From positions 124,001 through 188,000 of the forward strand of contig JANNCV010000016.1 of NCBI GenBank assembly GCA_031386985.1: a stretch of DNA of 64,000 nt, written 5' to 3'. A model generated the notes under the pieces. That model was not told where the DNA came from. It did no database searches and saw nothing but the letters and a program-made list of their open reading frames with translations. A program made the translations under genes and the position numbers. The stretch comes from JANJUB01 sp031386985 (GTDB lineage: Bacteria; Armatimonadota; Fimbriimonadia; Fimbriimonadales; Fimbriimonadaceae). The stretch's first letter is position 1, and every line of letters starts with the position of its first letter. Shown piece after piece: positions 24,555 through 33,833 of the stretch.

Positions 24555-26093
24555 CTAGTTGAGGGATTTGTTCAATTTGGGACGAGCCACGGTATTGCCA
24601 ACCTGCCAGCCGATGCCGTAAACCGTGCGCGTTATCTTCTCCATTCTTAGAAAATCAATCTTCGAAACCTCATCGCCAACTTGGTGATAATCTTCGTGAA
24701 CTCCATTGAAGAAGAACGCGATCGGAATTCCTTTTTTGGCATAGTTGAAGTGATCGCTGCGCTCATAAAAGTGCTCGGGGTCCTTGGGATCGTCGTATTT
24801 GTAGTCTAATTTGAGCCTTGACATCCCTTGATTTACGGCAACGATCGTATTGCCAAGGTCATTCGAAAGCATTCGCGAGCCGATCACATACACCGAGTTC
24901 TGATCAGCAAGTGCCGCGTTGGCTGGCTTGAGATCGCCCGGACTTCGCGAACGACCGATCATGTCAATGTTCAGTTGTGCCACGATGTTGCCCAGGGGCA
25001 CAGTAGGATGCTCGACAAAGTACTCAGAGCCCCAAAGCCCCTTTTCTTCACCAGCATGCCAAACAAAGAGGGAAGACCGCTTTGGCCTCGGTCCAATCGC
25101 CAAAGCGTAGGCGATCTCAAGAATCGCAACCGTCCCCGACCCATCGTCATCGGCCCCGTTAAAGATGTTATCCCCAGGCCCCTCACCGTGGGTTCCAACA
25201 TGATCATAATGGGCACCATAGGCAACATATTCTTCCTTCAGTTTGGGGTCGGAACCGGGCACAATTCCGATCACGTTCTTGTATCTCAAGGTTTGTTGCG
25301 CGGCCGTGATATTTAGGGTTGCGCTCTTATCAGCCGTAAGCGAGAACGATGCGCCGGGGTCCTGCTCCCTTGCCCTTCGCAGCAGTTCGTCCGCACTCAC
25401 CGCTTCGCCTTGCATTACGGCGGCGAGCGCAGATGGTCGCAGGATAACGTTTGGAACGGGTCCGCCGATGGAGATTGAGGGAGAAGCTCCATCTACTCTC
25501 ACAATGAAGATTGCTTTCGCCCCTAGTTTTCCAGCCGCTTGATTGGGCCACTCCGCGTCGGGAATTTTTCCGGCGAACAGCTCATCGGCGAGCAATCCTT
25601 TTGGCAAGACAGGAAGAATGAGCACGATCTTGCCCTTCACATCGCGCCCGGCGTAAGGATCAATGCCCTTTGAAAGTATGCGCATTCCGTGGCCGACATA
25701 TTCAATTTGGCCCGAAATGTTAGATGCGGGCAAGTAAGCGTCGAAATCAGTTCCGGCCCTGAACGTGTTGACTCCAACCTTAAGAGTTGTATTCGCCATG
25801 TCTAGTTTGGGAACAGTCATGCTCATTGTTTGAAAGTAAGTCCCATTCTCGCCCCCCGGTTTCACCCCCCAAAGCTTGAGCTGGGCCGCCAAGTAAAGGG
25901 CCGCAATATCCAGCCCTCGAGAAGGTGTATCCCGCCCTTCAAGCAGGTCATCAGCGATGAATTCGAGGTGAGATTTGAGCCGACTGGCCGTGATCGGGCC
26001 AGACGCTCCATACTTTGAAACGGTTTTCGGGGCTTGGGCCGGGATCACCGAGACGAGAAGGGCGAGCGCAACGAGGGTAGAGAGTTTCTTCAT
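24555..26093 (-). CDS. Secreted M28-family zinc aminopeptidase
   Basis: Protein of 512 residues with a signal peptide (MKKLSTLVALALLVSVIPAQA). A PA domain insertion covers about residues 140-240. The catalytic domain carries all M28 zinc ligands: His and Asp of GAHYDHVG, Asp of NGADDDGSG, the Glu pair of HAGEEKGLWGSEYF, and a late His in YERSDHFNYAK. It is predicted to remove N-terminal amino acids from peptides outside the cytoplasmic membrane. Confidence 0.92.
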   Translation of the reverse strand: MKKLSTLVALALLVSVIPAQAPKTVSKYGASGPITASRLKSHLEFIADDLLEGRDTPSRGLDIAALYLAAQLKLWGVKPGGENGTYFQTMSMTVPKLDMANTTLKVGVNTFRAGTDFDAYLPASNISGQIEYVGHGMRILSKGIDPYAGRDVKGKIVLILPVLPKGLLADELFAGKIPDAEWPNQAAGKLGAKAIFIVRVDGASPSISIGGPVPNVILRPSALAAVMQGEAVSADELLRRAREQDPGASFSLTADKSATLNITAAQQTLRYKNVIGIVPGSDPKLKEEYVAYGAHYDHVGTHGEGPGDNIFNGADDDGSGTVAILEIAYALAIGPRPKRSSLFVWHAGEEKGLWGSEYFVEHPTVPLGNIVAQLNIDMIGRSRSPGDLKPANAALADQNSVYVIGSRMLSNDLGNTIVAVNQGMSRLKLDYKYDDPKDPEHFYERSDHFNYAKKGIPIAFFFNGVHEDYHQVGDEVSKIDFLRMEKITRTVYGIGWQVGNTVARPKLNKSLN

Positions 26094-26153
26094 AAAACGA
26101 GTCCCGCCATTTTACGAGAAAAGGCAAGTGCAAAAAACTTACCCGATTTGTGT

Positions 26154-26197
26154 CATGGGCATCCCTGCCCATGAGCGCCTGGGGCTTCCAGCCCTAG
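26154..26197. repeat. Pair of adjacent hairpins (REP-like)
   Basis: Perfect CATGGGC-atccct-GCCCATG (26154-26173), then CTGGGGCT-ttc-type loop-AGCCCTAG (26179-26197). They lie in the gap between the M28 peptidase and the frameshifted gene. The second overlaps that gene's stop region. Confidence 0.65.
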
Positions 26198-28253
26198 GGC
26201 GGAGGCGTCCGGGTGGTGCCGTACCCGCCGCCAACGCTTGCCGATGCCAGGTGCCCCTTTGATCGTCCCCGCTCAATTTCCTTAAGGATTTCGGGCGGCA
26301 GTTGATCGAACTTGAGAAGCTGTTTCGAAGCTCCTGTTTTGAAGTCTAGCGCATGGCCCTCCCGCGTGTCGCCGTTCAGAAAGTGCATGCTCAAAAGGCT
26401 CCAACTTGCCAGGCAAAACCGGTCAAACTTGGTTTTCAAATCAAATCCGACGAGACGATCTGGGCTCGCCCCGTTTCTAATTCCGAAATCGAGAGGAGAG
26501 AACAACCCCACTTGCTCACCGTTGTTTACGAGCAACATAGGCGAGTCTTGGAGTTTCATGGAGATCGAATCAAAGGTCTTGCGTGTTGCTGGCTGCCAAA
26601 TGGGCTCCGAGAACTTACCTCCGACAGTATCGAACCGATCGGTTGAAAACGCCATGACCAGGTAATTGATGCAACTTTCAAGTTGGCTTCGGGTCAGTTG
26701 CCCAACTGGAACTCTGACCTCAACCGCTCCCGTCTTTTCGGCACCGAGAGAGCCTACAAGTTTCTTGAATGGGAGATCAGAAAGGTCGAGCCCGAGCTTA
26801 CCGGGGTCAAGAGGGCCGAATAGAAATGATCGAGATTGTTATAGAAGTCGGACTCCGGTGCAAGCTTGACATAGGCAAGGTGATCCTCCAAACTCGGCAA
26901 GTTGCTTGGCCCAAAGGTATTGAGCCATTTCTCGAGAGCCGCTCGACGTATGCGATACCGATCCGCCCGCCCAAAGAAATTCGGTCGAATAAGCAAAATC
27001 TCGCCTTCCTCAATGTTGATGGCGAAGTTCATCGGATTCTCCCAAATCGCGTTCAATCCGCTCGCTCCGAGCGCAGTCGAGATCCCGGCAATCGCGCTAT
27101 CTGGCACGTGCGCAATCACGTCCTTCTTCCGGGTTCGGGCTATCCCCAGAACCGCGTCGGCGGTGCCGATGGAATGAGGTTCGACCAGGGTCGGATGTCG
27201 CACTGCGGCGTCCAAGGGTGGTGCGGCGAAGGTGTTGAAAGCTGCTGGCAGAGTTGCGATTACGCCGGGTTCGACCATGGTCCGAACAATGTACTGGCTC
27301 TGCTGACTCCTTCGAGCAAGAATCTGTTGCGTGAGCGTGCATATTTGAAGGTCCCATTTTGGAGGCGGAGTTTCTCGCGGGCGGGACTCCGTCGGCTCTA
27401 GCGGCAGCTCCACTTTAGCTGTATCCAACACACGGGTTCCGTCGCAAACATAGAGCCGAACGCTGAGCGCGGCGGCACCATACTCTCTTGAGTAAAGGAC
27501 GAACAAATGTGGCGTCTGACCTTGATAGGCTTGCAACCAAGCTTCTTGGGTTCGGTGGGTCACGGCCCCGTTTTGACGGGGGGCAGTATCCATGCGCGCC
27601 GCGTAGCGGCGAGCCAAGCTCATCCAATCGGCAGTGAGCGCGTCAGTCTTAACCGGAATGGGCCTTTCATAAGGATTCGGCTGAGTCGTCGTGATCACTT
27701 GGCAGTTCACTGGAAAGGCCCCAAGATATTCAGCCGAAACGCTACGCAGGAGCCGCCCCAGAAGCACATGCGCCGGAGTTCTTGCCCGAAGGGATTGCAT
27801 GAACACGGGTTGTGTTGGTTTAACGTCTTGAACGTACATCTCGGCGTCCTCATCGGCTCGCTTTGTGTTCGCGGCAATCACTTCCGCGATTTGAGAGTCG
27901 CTCCACGCCTGGTCGGGCAAGTTTTTTTCGATCCACCGCTTGAACTGCTGCCCCCGCCAAAGTGCCTCTGTCCGCGCGGCAATTTGCCTGCGACCCGCCG
28001 AGCGAACCAAGACGAGCTTATCCTTCTCTTGGCTCCATTCCGCATCGCACGCCTCCGCTAGCCACCCTTTAACCTTCTCAAACGGTTGATTCCGGAGCGA
28101 GACGATGAGCGCTACGTCCTCCAGCCCCCGACTTTCGAGTTTTGCAGACACGATCCGGCTAAGCTCGGGCAGGAGCTTACTAACCACCATCCCCCGTGTT
28201 TCAAAAGTAACCATCGGCCCTAAGGCGATTGAGCACGCTACCGCAAGTAACAT
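26194..28253 (-). pseudogene. Frameshifted long hypothetical gene
   Basis: Two minus-strand frames join end to end. A 499-residue frame (28253 down to 26754) has a hydrophobic start MLLAVACSIAL and a long soluble body. A second frame holds the rest, down to 26194, ending GYGTTRTPPP. Near 26800-26835 the first frame drifts into unlikely sequence. The second frame is open there and reads naturally (DPGKLGLDLSDLPF, KKLVGSLGAEKTGAVEV) straight into the downstream part, whose own ATG at 26655 is internal. One lost or gained base explains this. The full protein would be about 685 residues, secreted or membrane-anchored, of unknown family. It is either a recent pseudogene or a sequencing error. Confidence 0.7.
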
Positions 28254-28382
28254 GTACGGATGTTATCACAAATTGCGAAGTCTTCAAGACATTTTGCGAT
28301 GTCTCGCAGGTTCGAGTGGTCGCTGGCCTGCTAAGGCAAGTCCCCCTTGACTTGGCCTCCAATGAGGTATAAATATGCCTCT

Positions 28383-28458
<76 letters not shown>

Positions 28459-28480
28459 CTTTCAGGTTCAAAACGAAACG

Positions 28481-28515
28481 AAACGCCCTCCAATCGAGAG
28501 GGCGTTTGTCTTTTT
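28481..28515 (+). terminator. Intrinsic terminator after tRNA-Lys
   Basis: Perfect 10-bp stem AAACGCCCTC / GAGGGCGTTT, 7-nt loop, followed by GTCTTTTT. It lies inside the element, 22 bp after the tRNA, so it shields tRNA transcription from the element and the reverse. Confidence 0.85.
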
Positions 28516-28516
28516 C

Positions 28517-28536
28517 GCAGTTTATCCGCAGTTTAT
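28517..28536 (+). promoter_or_regulatory. Left arm-type integrase sites
   Basis: GCAGTTTAT at 28517-28525 and again at 28528-28536, an 11-bp period. The 19-bp string GCAGTTTATCCGCAGTTTA recurs exactly at 53251-53269 near the other end, in the same orientation. Such paired repeats on both sides of the core are typical arm-binding sites of tyrosine integrases. Confidence 0.75.
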
Positions 28537-28742
28537 CGTCGGATTTGAAGCGGGGGCGCTCGGAGTGATTCGACTTCATGGTCGTCGAGGAATCGCCGCA
28601 TCTGATCCTCCGTGATTCGACGGGATCGCCCGAACTTCACTGACTGTATTCGACCCGAGTGAATCAACTCATAGAGGAGTGAGCGCGAGATTGACATCAG
28701 CTTGGCCGCCTCCGCCACCGTGTAGGCCAGCTTCTGGTTCAT
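28533..28742 (-). CDS. Excisionase-like helix-turn-helix protein
   Basis: Protein of 69 residues. The pattern YTVAEAAKLMSISRSLLYELIHSGRIQSVKFGRSRRI is a MerR-like/excisionase winged helix as in AlpA/Xis-type proteins; the rest EDQMRRFLDDHE is a helical tail. It is the first gene inside the left end and overlaps the gene upstream by 4 bp (ATGA). Its 3' end reaches the left arm-type sites. It probably bends attachment DNA to drive excision and could also regulate transcription. Confidence 0.85.
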   Translation of the reverse strand: MNQKLAYTVAEAAKLMSISRSLLYELIHSGRIQSVKFGRSRRITEDQMRRFLDDHEVESLRAPPLQIRR

Positions 28743-29107
28743 AAGAGCCTCGCTCGAATCGTTCTTCGCGTCATCGTCGGGACGTTGACAACTTCTTGGC
28801 CCATTGGAATCCCGAGGAACGTTCGCTGAACGATCTCGTGCCGGTCAACACGTTCGATCATCTCGATTTCAAAGCCTCGATAGCCCATGTCACCAAGGAT
28901 GACGAGCGCCGCGAGCTCAGGGGACTGCTGCGCCACCCGCTGGATAACCTGCATGGCCTCCTTGGCCTTAACGACGGCCAGAGATTGATTGCCATTCGAT
29001 TCGGCTTCTTCGCTCTGGCTGAGGAGATTCTGCGCCCGTTCAAGCTGTTGACGGAGAGAGTTAGGAACGGAAATGAGGGATTGTTGGTCTGTTCTTTGTG
29101 GCAACAT
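28739..29107 (-). CDS. Hypothetical protein of the transfer operon
   Basis: Protein of 122 residues. N-terminal half helical (LRQQLERAQNLLSQSEEAE), C-terminal half beta-rich and ending in RRTIRARLL. No motif recognised. It is coupled to the excisionase gene by ATGA and follows the replication-relaxation gene by 7 bp, so it belongs to the same minus-strand operon. Confidence 0.6.
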   Translation of the reverse strand: MLPQRTDQQSLISVPNSLRQQLERAQNLLSQSEEAESNGNQSLAVVKAKEAMQVIQRVAQQSPELAALVILGDMGYRGFEIEMIERVDRHEIVQRTFLGIPMGQEVVNVPTMTRRTIRARLL

Positions 29108-29114
29108 GATTTAT

Positions 29115-29792
29115 CTAGCTCCAAGGAGAAATAGGGGTCGCTCCAAGCTCGTCGAAGGTCTGAACGAGAAAATCAAACTCAGAATCGGCGGGTTGCAAGC
29201 GACGCAGGTGACGAGAACGTAGAGTTCCGGTGGTGACGGTCAAGACGCGAAATTGGCTGAAGCCGTAGAGGGACTGGCAGTTGCCGCTTCTGGCAAGTGC
29301 CTGATAGGTGGTCAGCTTCTCTTTGAACCTGCTACCGGAAGCGTGACCCATGTCGACCTCAATGAAGATCGGTAGCGTTCCCATGAACAGCCCGTCCGGT
29401 CTAACTTCATGACTTACGGAGCCGGGGACTTTTCGCCACAGTTGCTGTTCAAATCGCCAGACACCGCTCGACCTCCGACTCAGCGCTATGCGCACGTTGG
29501 TGACTGAGAGCGCGTGCTGCACAAATCGTGGTGAGGAAGTCCTACCCTCGATCAACTTCGAGATTTTCTCGCCAACCACTTCTGCCGCTCGCTTGGTTGC
29601 GATATGCAAGCCTTGGGAGAAGAATGGGGTGTCCAGGCGTCGGACAAGTCCAATGGTCGCTAGCTCTCTCAAGCGAGTGTTCACTCGTGTGATCGAGTTG
29701 AAGTAGCCAAGATCCATAAGCTGATCGCGAGTAGCGACGTGGCTGAGCGCCAGGTCACGGAGAACAGTGACGTCGCGCTGGGTGATCCTCAC
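29115..29792 (-). CDS. Replication-relaxation family protein
   Basis: Protein of 225 residues from the GTG at 29792, chosen because GAGGTG precedes it by 5 nt and the start VRITQRDVTVLRDLA is where the family normally begins; the open frame reaches 29993 but would overlap the ATPase gene by 164 bp. The winged-helix N-terminus (ATRDQLMDLGYFNSITRVN, then RLRELATIGLVRRL) and the FIEVDMGHASG strand with acidic residues match the replication-relaxation family. That family accompanies relaxases or rolling-circle replication genes in mobilisable elements. It probably acts in element replication or nicking control. Confidence 0.75.
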   Translation of the reverse strand: MRITQRDVTVLRDLALSHVATRDQLMDLGYFNSITRVNTRLRELATIGLVRRLDTPFFSQGLHIATKRAAEVVGEKISKLIEGRTSSPRFVQHALSVTNVRIALSRRSSGVWRFEQQLWRKVPGSVSHEVRPDGLFMGTLPIFIEVDMGHASGSRFKEKLTTYQALARSGNCQSLYGFSQFRVLTVTTGTLRSRHLRRLQPADSEFDFLVQTFDELGATPISPWS

Positions 29793-29829
29793 GGCTTCAC
29801 CTCGACGAAGATCGTGGTCACGTAAGGTT

Positions 29830-31245
29830 TCATGACAACCAGTCCTCCAGAGAACCGCCCTCAGATTTGGCCCTCTTTGCCTGCTTGGGTTCAGCATGCC
29901 GGTCGGGCGTTGCGGCCTTGGGGGGTTCAGGGATACTTGCTTCCTCGGGCGCGGCTGGGTGTTCTTCAACAATCTCGTAATAGGCAGGTGCAAGCTCAGA
30001 AAGTTGTTTCAGGAACTCGCGCGCTTCCGGGCTTTGTCTTCCGACGTCCTGAATGATCGGGGCATTGATCTCGACCATAAACGGATCTTCGCCACGCCGC
30101 CACAGAAGCGCTTCGCCAACGGGAAGGGCCGCGAGATTAAATGCGCCCTTGACTCCAGCCAGATCCCGGTTCAACACCTCAGCATCTTGATAGCCGGTTC
30201 GAAACACCACTTTCACGCCGACGTTGCCCAATATGACGGAGCGGAGTTTCGGCGTCAGTTGCGCCAAGGTCTGATGGCTAAGAACAACTGAGAGCCTAAA
30301 TCTCCGACCCTCTGCCAAGATCGTCTCAAAGTCGCGCATTGAGAAGTTCTCAAACTCGTCTACGAAGATTCGAATCGGGTTCCGCTGGCTCTCCGGTACT
30401 GTCACCTGCGAAAAGATTTCACGGCAGATCGAACTCAGCAGAATCGACCCGGTCATCCACCCAGCCGAATGAAGCTCATCGACTGCCAGCGAGACGAGGG
30501 TCACGCTCCCGAGCGAACGCAGATGTACCGCAAGGTTCACCGGAGTCGGGTGGCCGTACATGCGTCGAAGACCTTCGGTTGATAAGAGAGCGCTCACCTT
30601 GTTCAGAACTGGCGAGGCGAGGGCCGCCTGCTTATCGGCGGAGAGTGAGTCGTATCGGCTCCAGAACTCGCGAAGAGTCTCCGACTCCGCTTTGGCGATC
30701 AAGGATTGGCGCACATCCCTCTTATGAAAGAGCGATGTGAGTTGGGTGATTGACCCGGATGTTTCGGCGAGCAGGAGCACGGCGTTTCGGAATGTCTCTG
30801 CAAGCTGAACGCCCCACGATTCTGATTCGGCCGCAACAGCGTCTATCAATCCGAGGGCGCGATAGTAAGGCTCGCCGCTGCCGGCGAGCGGATTGAACCC
30901 GAGCGGCTGGCTCTTTTCCCGCAAATCGAAGAACTTGACACGGTCCGGGTGAACACGTGCTCGGGCAGCAATCTCGACCGCAGCTAAGGCAAGATCACCG
31001 CGTGCGTCGAGCACGACGATCGAATGACCACGCATTATGTCCCCGGCCATCATGTGGTGAAGGAGGTTAGTCTTACCGCTGCCTGTTGCTCCGATGATGA
31101 GCCCATGCGTGCTGAGGACCTGCGGAGGCAGTGCGACAAGTGCTTCACCGATGGATTGGCACAGGTCCGGCCAACCCTTGACCATGCCGATCCAGTGGTC
31201 GGGTATGGGAAACGGCTGTCGAGCTGCGCTTGTCACTTCGCGCAC
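29830..31245 (-). CDS. TraD/VirD4-type DNA-translocating ATPase
   Basis: Protein of 471 residues, GTG start. Walker A GATGSGKT at residues 52-59 and Walker B IRIFVDEFEN near 308 define a HerA/VirD4-like motor, with a later VVLSHQTLAQL segment typical of coupling proteins (the sensor Q). There is no clear N-terminal membrane pair, so it is a soluble type. The C-terminal 60 residues are Pro/Ala/Glu-rich and low in complexity. It couples element DNA to a conjugation channel or pumps DNA in replication. The stop overlaps a 14-codon frame leading to the next gene. Confidence 0.85.
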   Translation of the reverse strand: MREVTSAARQPFPIPDHWIGMVKGWPDLCQSIGEALVALPPQVLSTHGLIIGATGSGKTNLLHHMMAGDIMRGHSIVVLDARGDLALAAVEIAARARVHPDRVKFFDLREKSQPLGFNPLAGSGEPYYRALGLIDAVAAESESWGVQLAETFRNAVLLLAETSGSITQLTSLFHKRDVRQSLIAKAESETLREFWSRYDSLSADKQAALASPVLNKVSALLSTEGLRRMYGHPTPVNLAVHLRSLGSVTLVSLAVDELHSAGWMTGSILLSSICREIFSQVTVPESQRNPIRIFVDEFENFSMRDFETILAEGRRFRLSVVLSHQTLAQLTPKLRSVILGNVGVKVVFRTGYQDAEVLNRDLAGVKGAFNLAALPVGEALLWRRGEDPFMVEINAPIIQDVGRQSPEAREFLKQLSELAPAYYEIVEEHPAAPEEASIPEPPKAATPDRHAEPKQAKRAKSEGGSLEDWLS

Positions 31246-31484
31246 CCCAGGTTTGATGGGGCATCGAGCGAACGATGCAGTAGCGCTAAGACTTCGAGTG
31301 CCTGGTCTTTCTGTAGCCCTCGTAGGCGCTGGCGGAAGTAAGCCACATCAAGCCAGGTCAACGGTTCAGAAGTCGTTCCTAAGAGGTCGGTTGGCTGGGC
31401 CGAACTTGGAGCCGGCGCGCTACTGCTCTTGACTCCGATCCGTACCTCGGCTATGATGCCCGGGCTGAGACATGGTTCTTTCAT
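31233..31484 (-). CDS. Small hypothetical protein, first gene of the transfer operon
   Basis: Protein of 83 residues. The C-terminal part is amphipathic (WLDVAYFRQRLRGLQKDQ) and the middle is Ser/Pro-rich linker. The 3' end overlaps the ATPase start by 13 bp. It begins about 150 bp from the divergent XRE gene. No family recognised. Confidence 0.5.
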   Translation of the reverse strand: MKEPCLSPGIIAEVRIGVKSSSAPAPSSAQPTDLLGTTSEPLTWLDVAYFRQRLRGLQKDQALEVLALLHRSLDAPSNLGCAK

Positions 31485-31530
31485 GTTCTTGGCTCGCCGG
31501 GTTAGCTGCTTCTACAGCTGCCCGGCACTT

Positions 31531-31570
31531 TATAATGATATGACAAATCTCCGACAAATAGGCGGACATT
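31531..31570 (+). promoter_or_regulatory. Promoter with 11-bp-spaced direct-repeat operator
   Basis: A perfect -10 TATAAT (31531-31536) is followed by GACAAAT (31542-31548), GACAAAT (31553-31559) and GGACATT (31564-31570), each 11 bp apart, so on one DNA face. They would cover the start site of the XRE gene and sit between it and the divergent transfer operon. A likely autoregulatory site. Confidence 0.6.
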
Positions 31571-31633
31571 TCTATAAACTAGTATTATTAACAGCCAGTA
31601 ACACGGTGGTTTCATGCCAATCTTAAATGAATC

Positions 31634-33013
31634 GTGAATGAACTCGGCGAAGCAATCAGGAAGGCTCGACTTGCCGTCGGCAAGACCCTCCAGGAAGTCG
31701 CCGCTGATGCCGGAGTGTCGACAAGCTATGTCGGCAGAGTCGAGCGAGGGTCGCTACCAACACCACCCTCCGAGACCGCCATCAGCGGTATGTGCACTGC
31801 CGTGTGCTTAGATCCCTCCCCGTTTCTTGAGATAAGGAAGAACTTTTATCGAAGCGGGCGGGCGCGACCGCTACCTACCGGCAACGCCGTCGAGGTGGCA
31901 CTGAACGACATTGCCGCCCTGGGGGAGCAGGCTTTTCTGGCCGCTAAGGAGCAGTCGCGGATTGGGAATATTGACGGCGCAACCCAACTCGGCGAGATTG
32001 CCCTGTCACATTTAGACAATAGCCGGAAACACGGGTCTGTCGCTCGCGTCGCGCACCTGCTTGCCACGCTACGCCTAGATAAACTGTATCGATTTGCAAG
32101 CACCACTAACCCTACGGAGGATCGAATCAGGGCTCTTGGATACTACGAAGTTGCGGTGTCTGCCTTCTATCGCCTAGCCAGGCCAACACGGGACGATCGA
32201 CAGAAACTGATTGACACGATTGCCCAATCAGCGCGCCAGTTTGAGGCCCTATCGGACGAGACGACCGAAAGCAACTTGCCCTTGTCGTTGACAGACTTTG
32301 AACAGTGGGCTGAGATTTCCGCCCTAGCCTCTATGTGGATCGCTCGAAGCAACCTGCTGGAAGACTTACCTAAAAAGCTGCTTGACTTGGTGATCGCAAG
32401 TCCGTCGGGCGAAAAGAGAAGCGATGCGCAAGTGCTTTCGGGACTGATGGCAAGTCACCTGTCAAAACACTACGCCGACGCGCTCTATTCGGTGGCCGAA
32501 CAACGCAACAATGAACTTTTGCAGGAGTTGAGAGAGTTGGCGCCTTCAGCTGAAAACTTGACTGAGATGGCGATGATAACGATCAACCTGGGTGGTGTAC
32601 TGATCGACCACATTCGGATGACGCCGAAGCGTTATCCGGTGGAGCCATTCACACTCATCGAGGACCTGGCAATCGAACTCAGGACGTTTATGGTCTCATC
32701 TGGCACGATTGACCGGAGCAAGCTCTCTGGAGCGTTGCAAAGGTGCCACGAGAAGCTTGGCAGTTGGCGTTCCTCCGACGAAGAGGTTGAACAAGCCGTC
32801 TGGCACCTGCATGTTGCGAATAGACTCGCTGCAGATGACCCGCTCAAAAGTACAACTTATCTCCATTCGCTGATTTCGGACCTGAAATCAAGATGGCCCG
32901 GGGTCGCAAAGATGTGGACATGGCTCGATCGCAACGTTTCTGACGACAAGTTCGGGTCGCTCACCTACTCAATGGAACCTCCTGAAGGCATGCCAAATAG
33001 GCATTCAAGCTAA
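31634..33013 (+). CDS. XRE-family regulator with long helical C-terminus
   Basis: Protein of 459 residues, GTG start. Residues 1-65 are a Cro/C1-type helix-turn-helix (IRKARLAVGKTLQEVAADAG, VSTSYVGRVERG). The remaining 390 residues are all-helical and TPR-like with no catalytic motif seen. The layout recalls peptide-sensing or SARP-like XRE regulators. It is divergent from the transfer operon and probably controls it and itself through the 11-bp repeats at 31542-31570. Confidence 0.8.
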   Translation: MNELGEAIRKARLAVGKTLQEVAADAGVSTSYVGRVERGSLPTPPSETAISGMCTAVCLDPSPFLEIRKNFYRSGRARPLPTGNAVEVALNDIAALGEQAFLAAKEQSRIGNIDGATQLGEIALSHLDNSRKHGSVARVAHLLATLRLDKLYRFASTTNPTEDRIRALGYYEVAVSAFYRLARPTRDDRQKLIDTIAQSARQFEALSDETTESNLPLSLTDFEQWAEISALASMWIARSNLLEDLPKKLLDLVIASPSGEKRSDAQVLSGLMASHLSKHYADALYSVAEQRNNELLQELRELAPSAENLTEMAMITINLGGVLIDHIRMTPKRYPVEPFTLIEDLAIELRTFMVSSGTIDRSKLSGALQRCHEKLGSWRSSDEEVEQAVWHLHVANRLAADDPLKSTTYLHSLISDLKSRWPGVAKMWTWLDRNVSDDKFGSLTYSMEPPEGMPNRHSS

Positions 33014-33416
33014 CTTCGGACACTTGTGCGTTCTCCCGCATGGACCCTAAAATGGGCCGGTGAAAAATCTTGTTCTCGGGTCGATCCCATGCAACCCATG
33101 CCCGAAAAGCACCAATCTTTGGGCACAAAGCTCACCCGATAGTGTTATCGCCATAGGTCATTGCCCCGGCTAACCGGGCGGCTAGCCCTAGTCGGAGTAT
33201 TTGAACCTGCTCAGGTTCATGGGAAAACTCAACCCTCTTTCTCCGAGGTCTATCTCTCACTCCTCTCTCATCACTTTGCCCGTGATTCGTTCGTCGTTCT
33301 ATCTTTCCCTCGGATCATTCGGCGCAGGGCGGGGCGGATGTCGGCCCGCCCTCTCACCATTGACCTGATTCGTTGGCCGTCAAACCAGCTACTCCTCGCG
33401 GCTGCATGCAAAGAAA
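33014..33416. other. Interval without a supported gene
   Basis: About 400 bp. Open frames exist (e.g. plus strand 33161-33442) but that one runs through the terminator hairpin at 33417 and has no ribosome binding site or family resemblance. Nothing else recognised. Confidence 0.5.
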
Positions 33417-33441
33417 TAGCCCTCACTTGGCGTGAGGGCTA
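33417..33441 (-). terminator. Terminator of the first small module gene
   Basis: Perfect 10-bp stem TAGCCCTCAC / GTGAGGGCTA, 5-nt loop, then TTTCTTT on the minus strand. It begins 27 bp past the stop of the small gene at 33468. Confidence 0.75.
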
Positions 33442-33467
33442 GAGTAACGAAATGTGAAGTCAGCGGT

Positions 33468-33698
33468 CTAAATGCCGAACCGCACGCTATCGACCGAACG
33501 GCAGAAGTAGATCTGCGTGTAGTCGTTGCATCGCGCACGATAGGTCAAGGAACTAACCAGATCGGTCGCTGATTCGTGCTGACGAGAGGACTCCGGCACC
33601 TCTTCTAGGCCCTGACCGTCAAAGACCTCAACCGTTTCGTAATGAAACGGGTTTAGGCGTGACTGGCGGACGAGCAACGACTTGGACATATTGCCCAT
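33468..33698 (-). CDS. Conserved small protein of the NYN module, copy 1
   Basis: Protein of 76 residues from the ATG at 33698, which has AAGGAGG 4 nt upstream; a second ATG nine bases on (MSKSLL) aligns with the start of copy 2. It shares with the protein at 46366 the pattern L-RQS--N-F-YETVE-FD, EVP-SS, S-LTY--RCN-YT-I-FCRS-D-V and the final FGI. Two cysteines (RCN, FCRS) are conserved. It has its own promoter (33728-33756) and terminator and is divergent from a nuclease gene. Family not recognised; antitoxin, inhibitor or sensor are possible. Confidence 0.8.
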   Translation of the reverse strand: MGNMSKSLLVRQSRLNPFHYETVEVFDGQGLEEVPESSRQHESATDLVSSLTYRARCNDYTQIYFCRSVDSVRFGI

Positions 33699-33727
33699 GG
33701 AGCCTCCTTGCGAATGATCGCCCGAGC

Positions 33728-33756
33728 ACCATAGCAAAAGAAGAGCAGACTGTCAA
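33728..33756 (-). promoter_or_regulatory. Sigma-70-type promoter of small module gene 1
   Basis: On the minus strand: TTGACA, 17-bp spacer, TATGGT, then about 23 nt to the start codon. The -35 is perfect. Confidence 0.7.
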
Positions 33757-33833
33757 GGGGCGGCATGGCCCTGCCGAACCGTGAAGCCCAGCAAAGCCGG
33801 GGGTAAAACGCCCCAAGCTGCCGCTCGATCCCG

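Noticed and set aside
29793..29993. Upstream extension of the replication-relaxation protein
   Set aside because: Would overlap the ATPase gene by 164 bp; the GTG at 29792 has a good ribosome binding site and the normal family start.
33161..33442. 93-residue plus-strand frame
   Set aside because: Runs through the perfect terminator hairpin of the opposite small gene, has no ribosome binding site and resembles no family.
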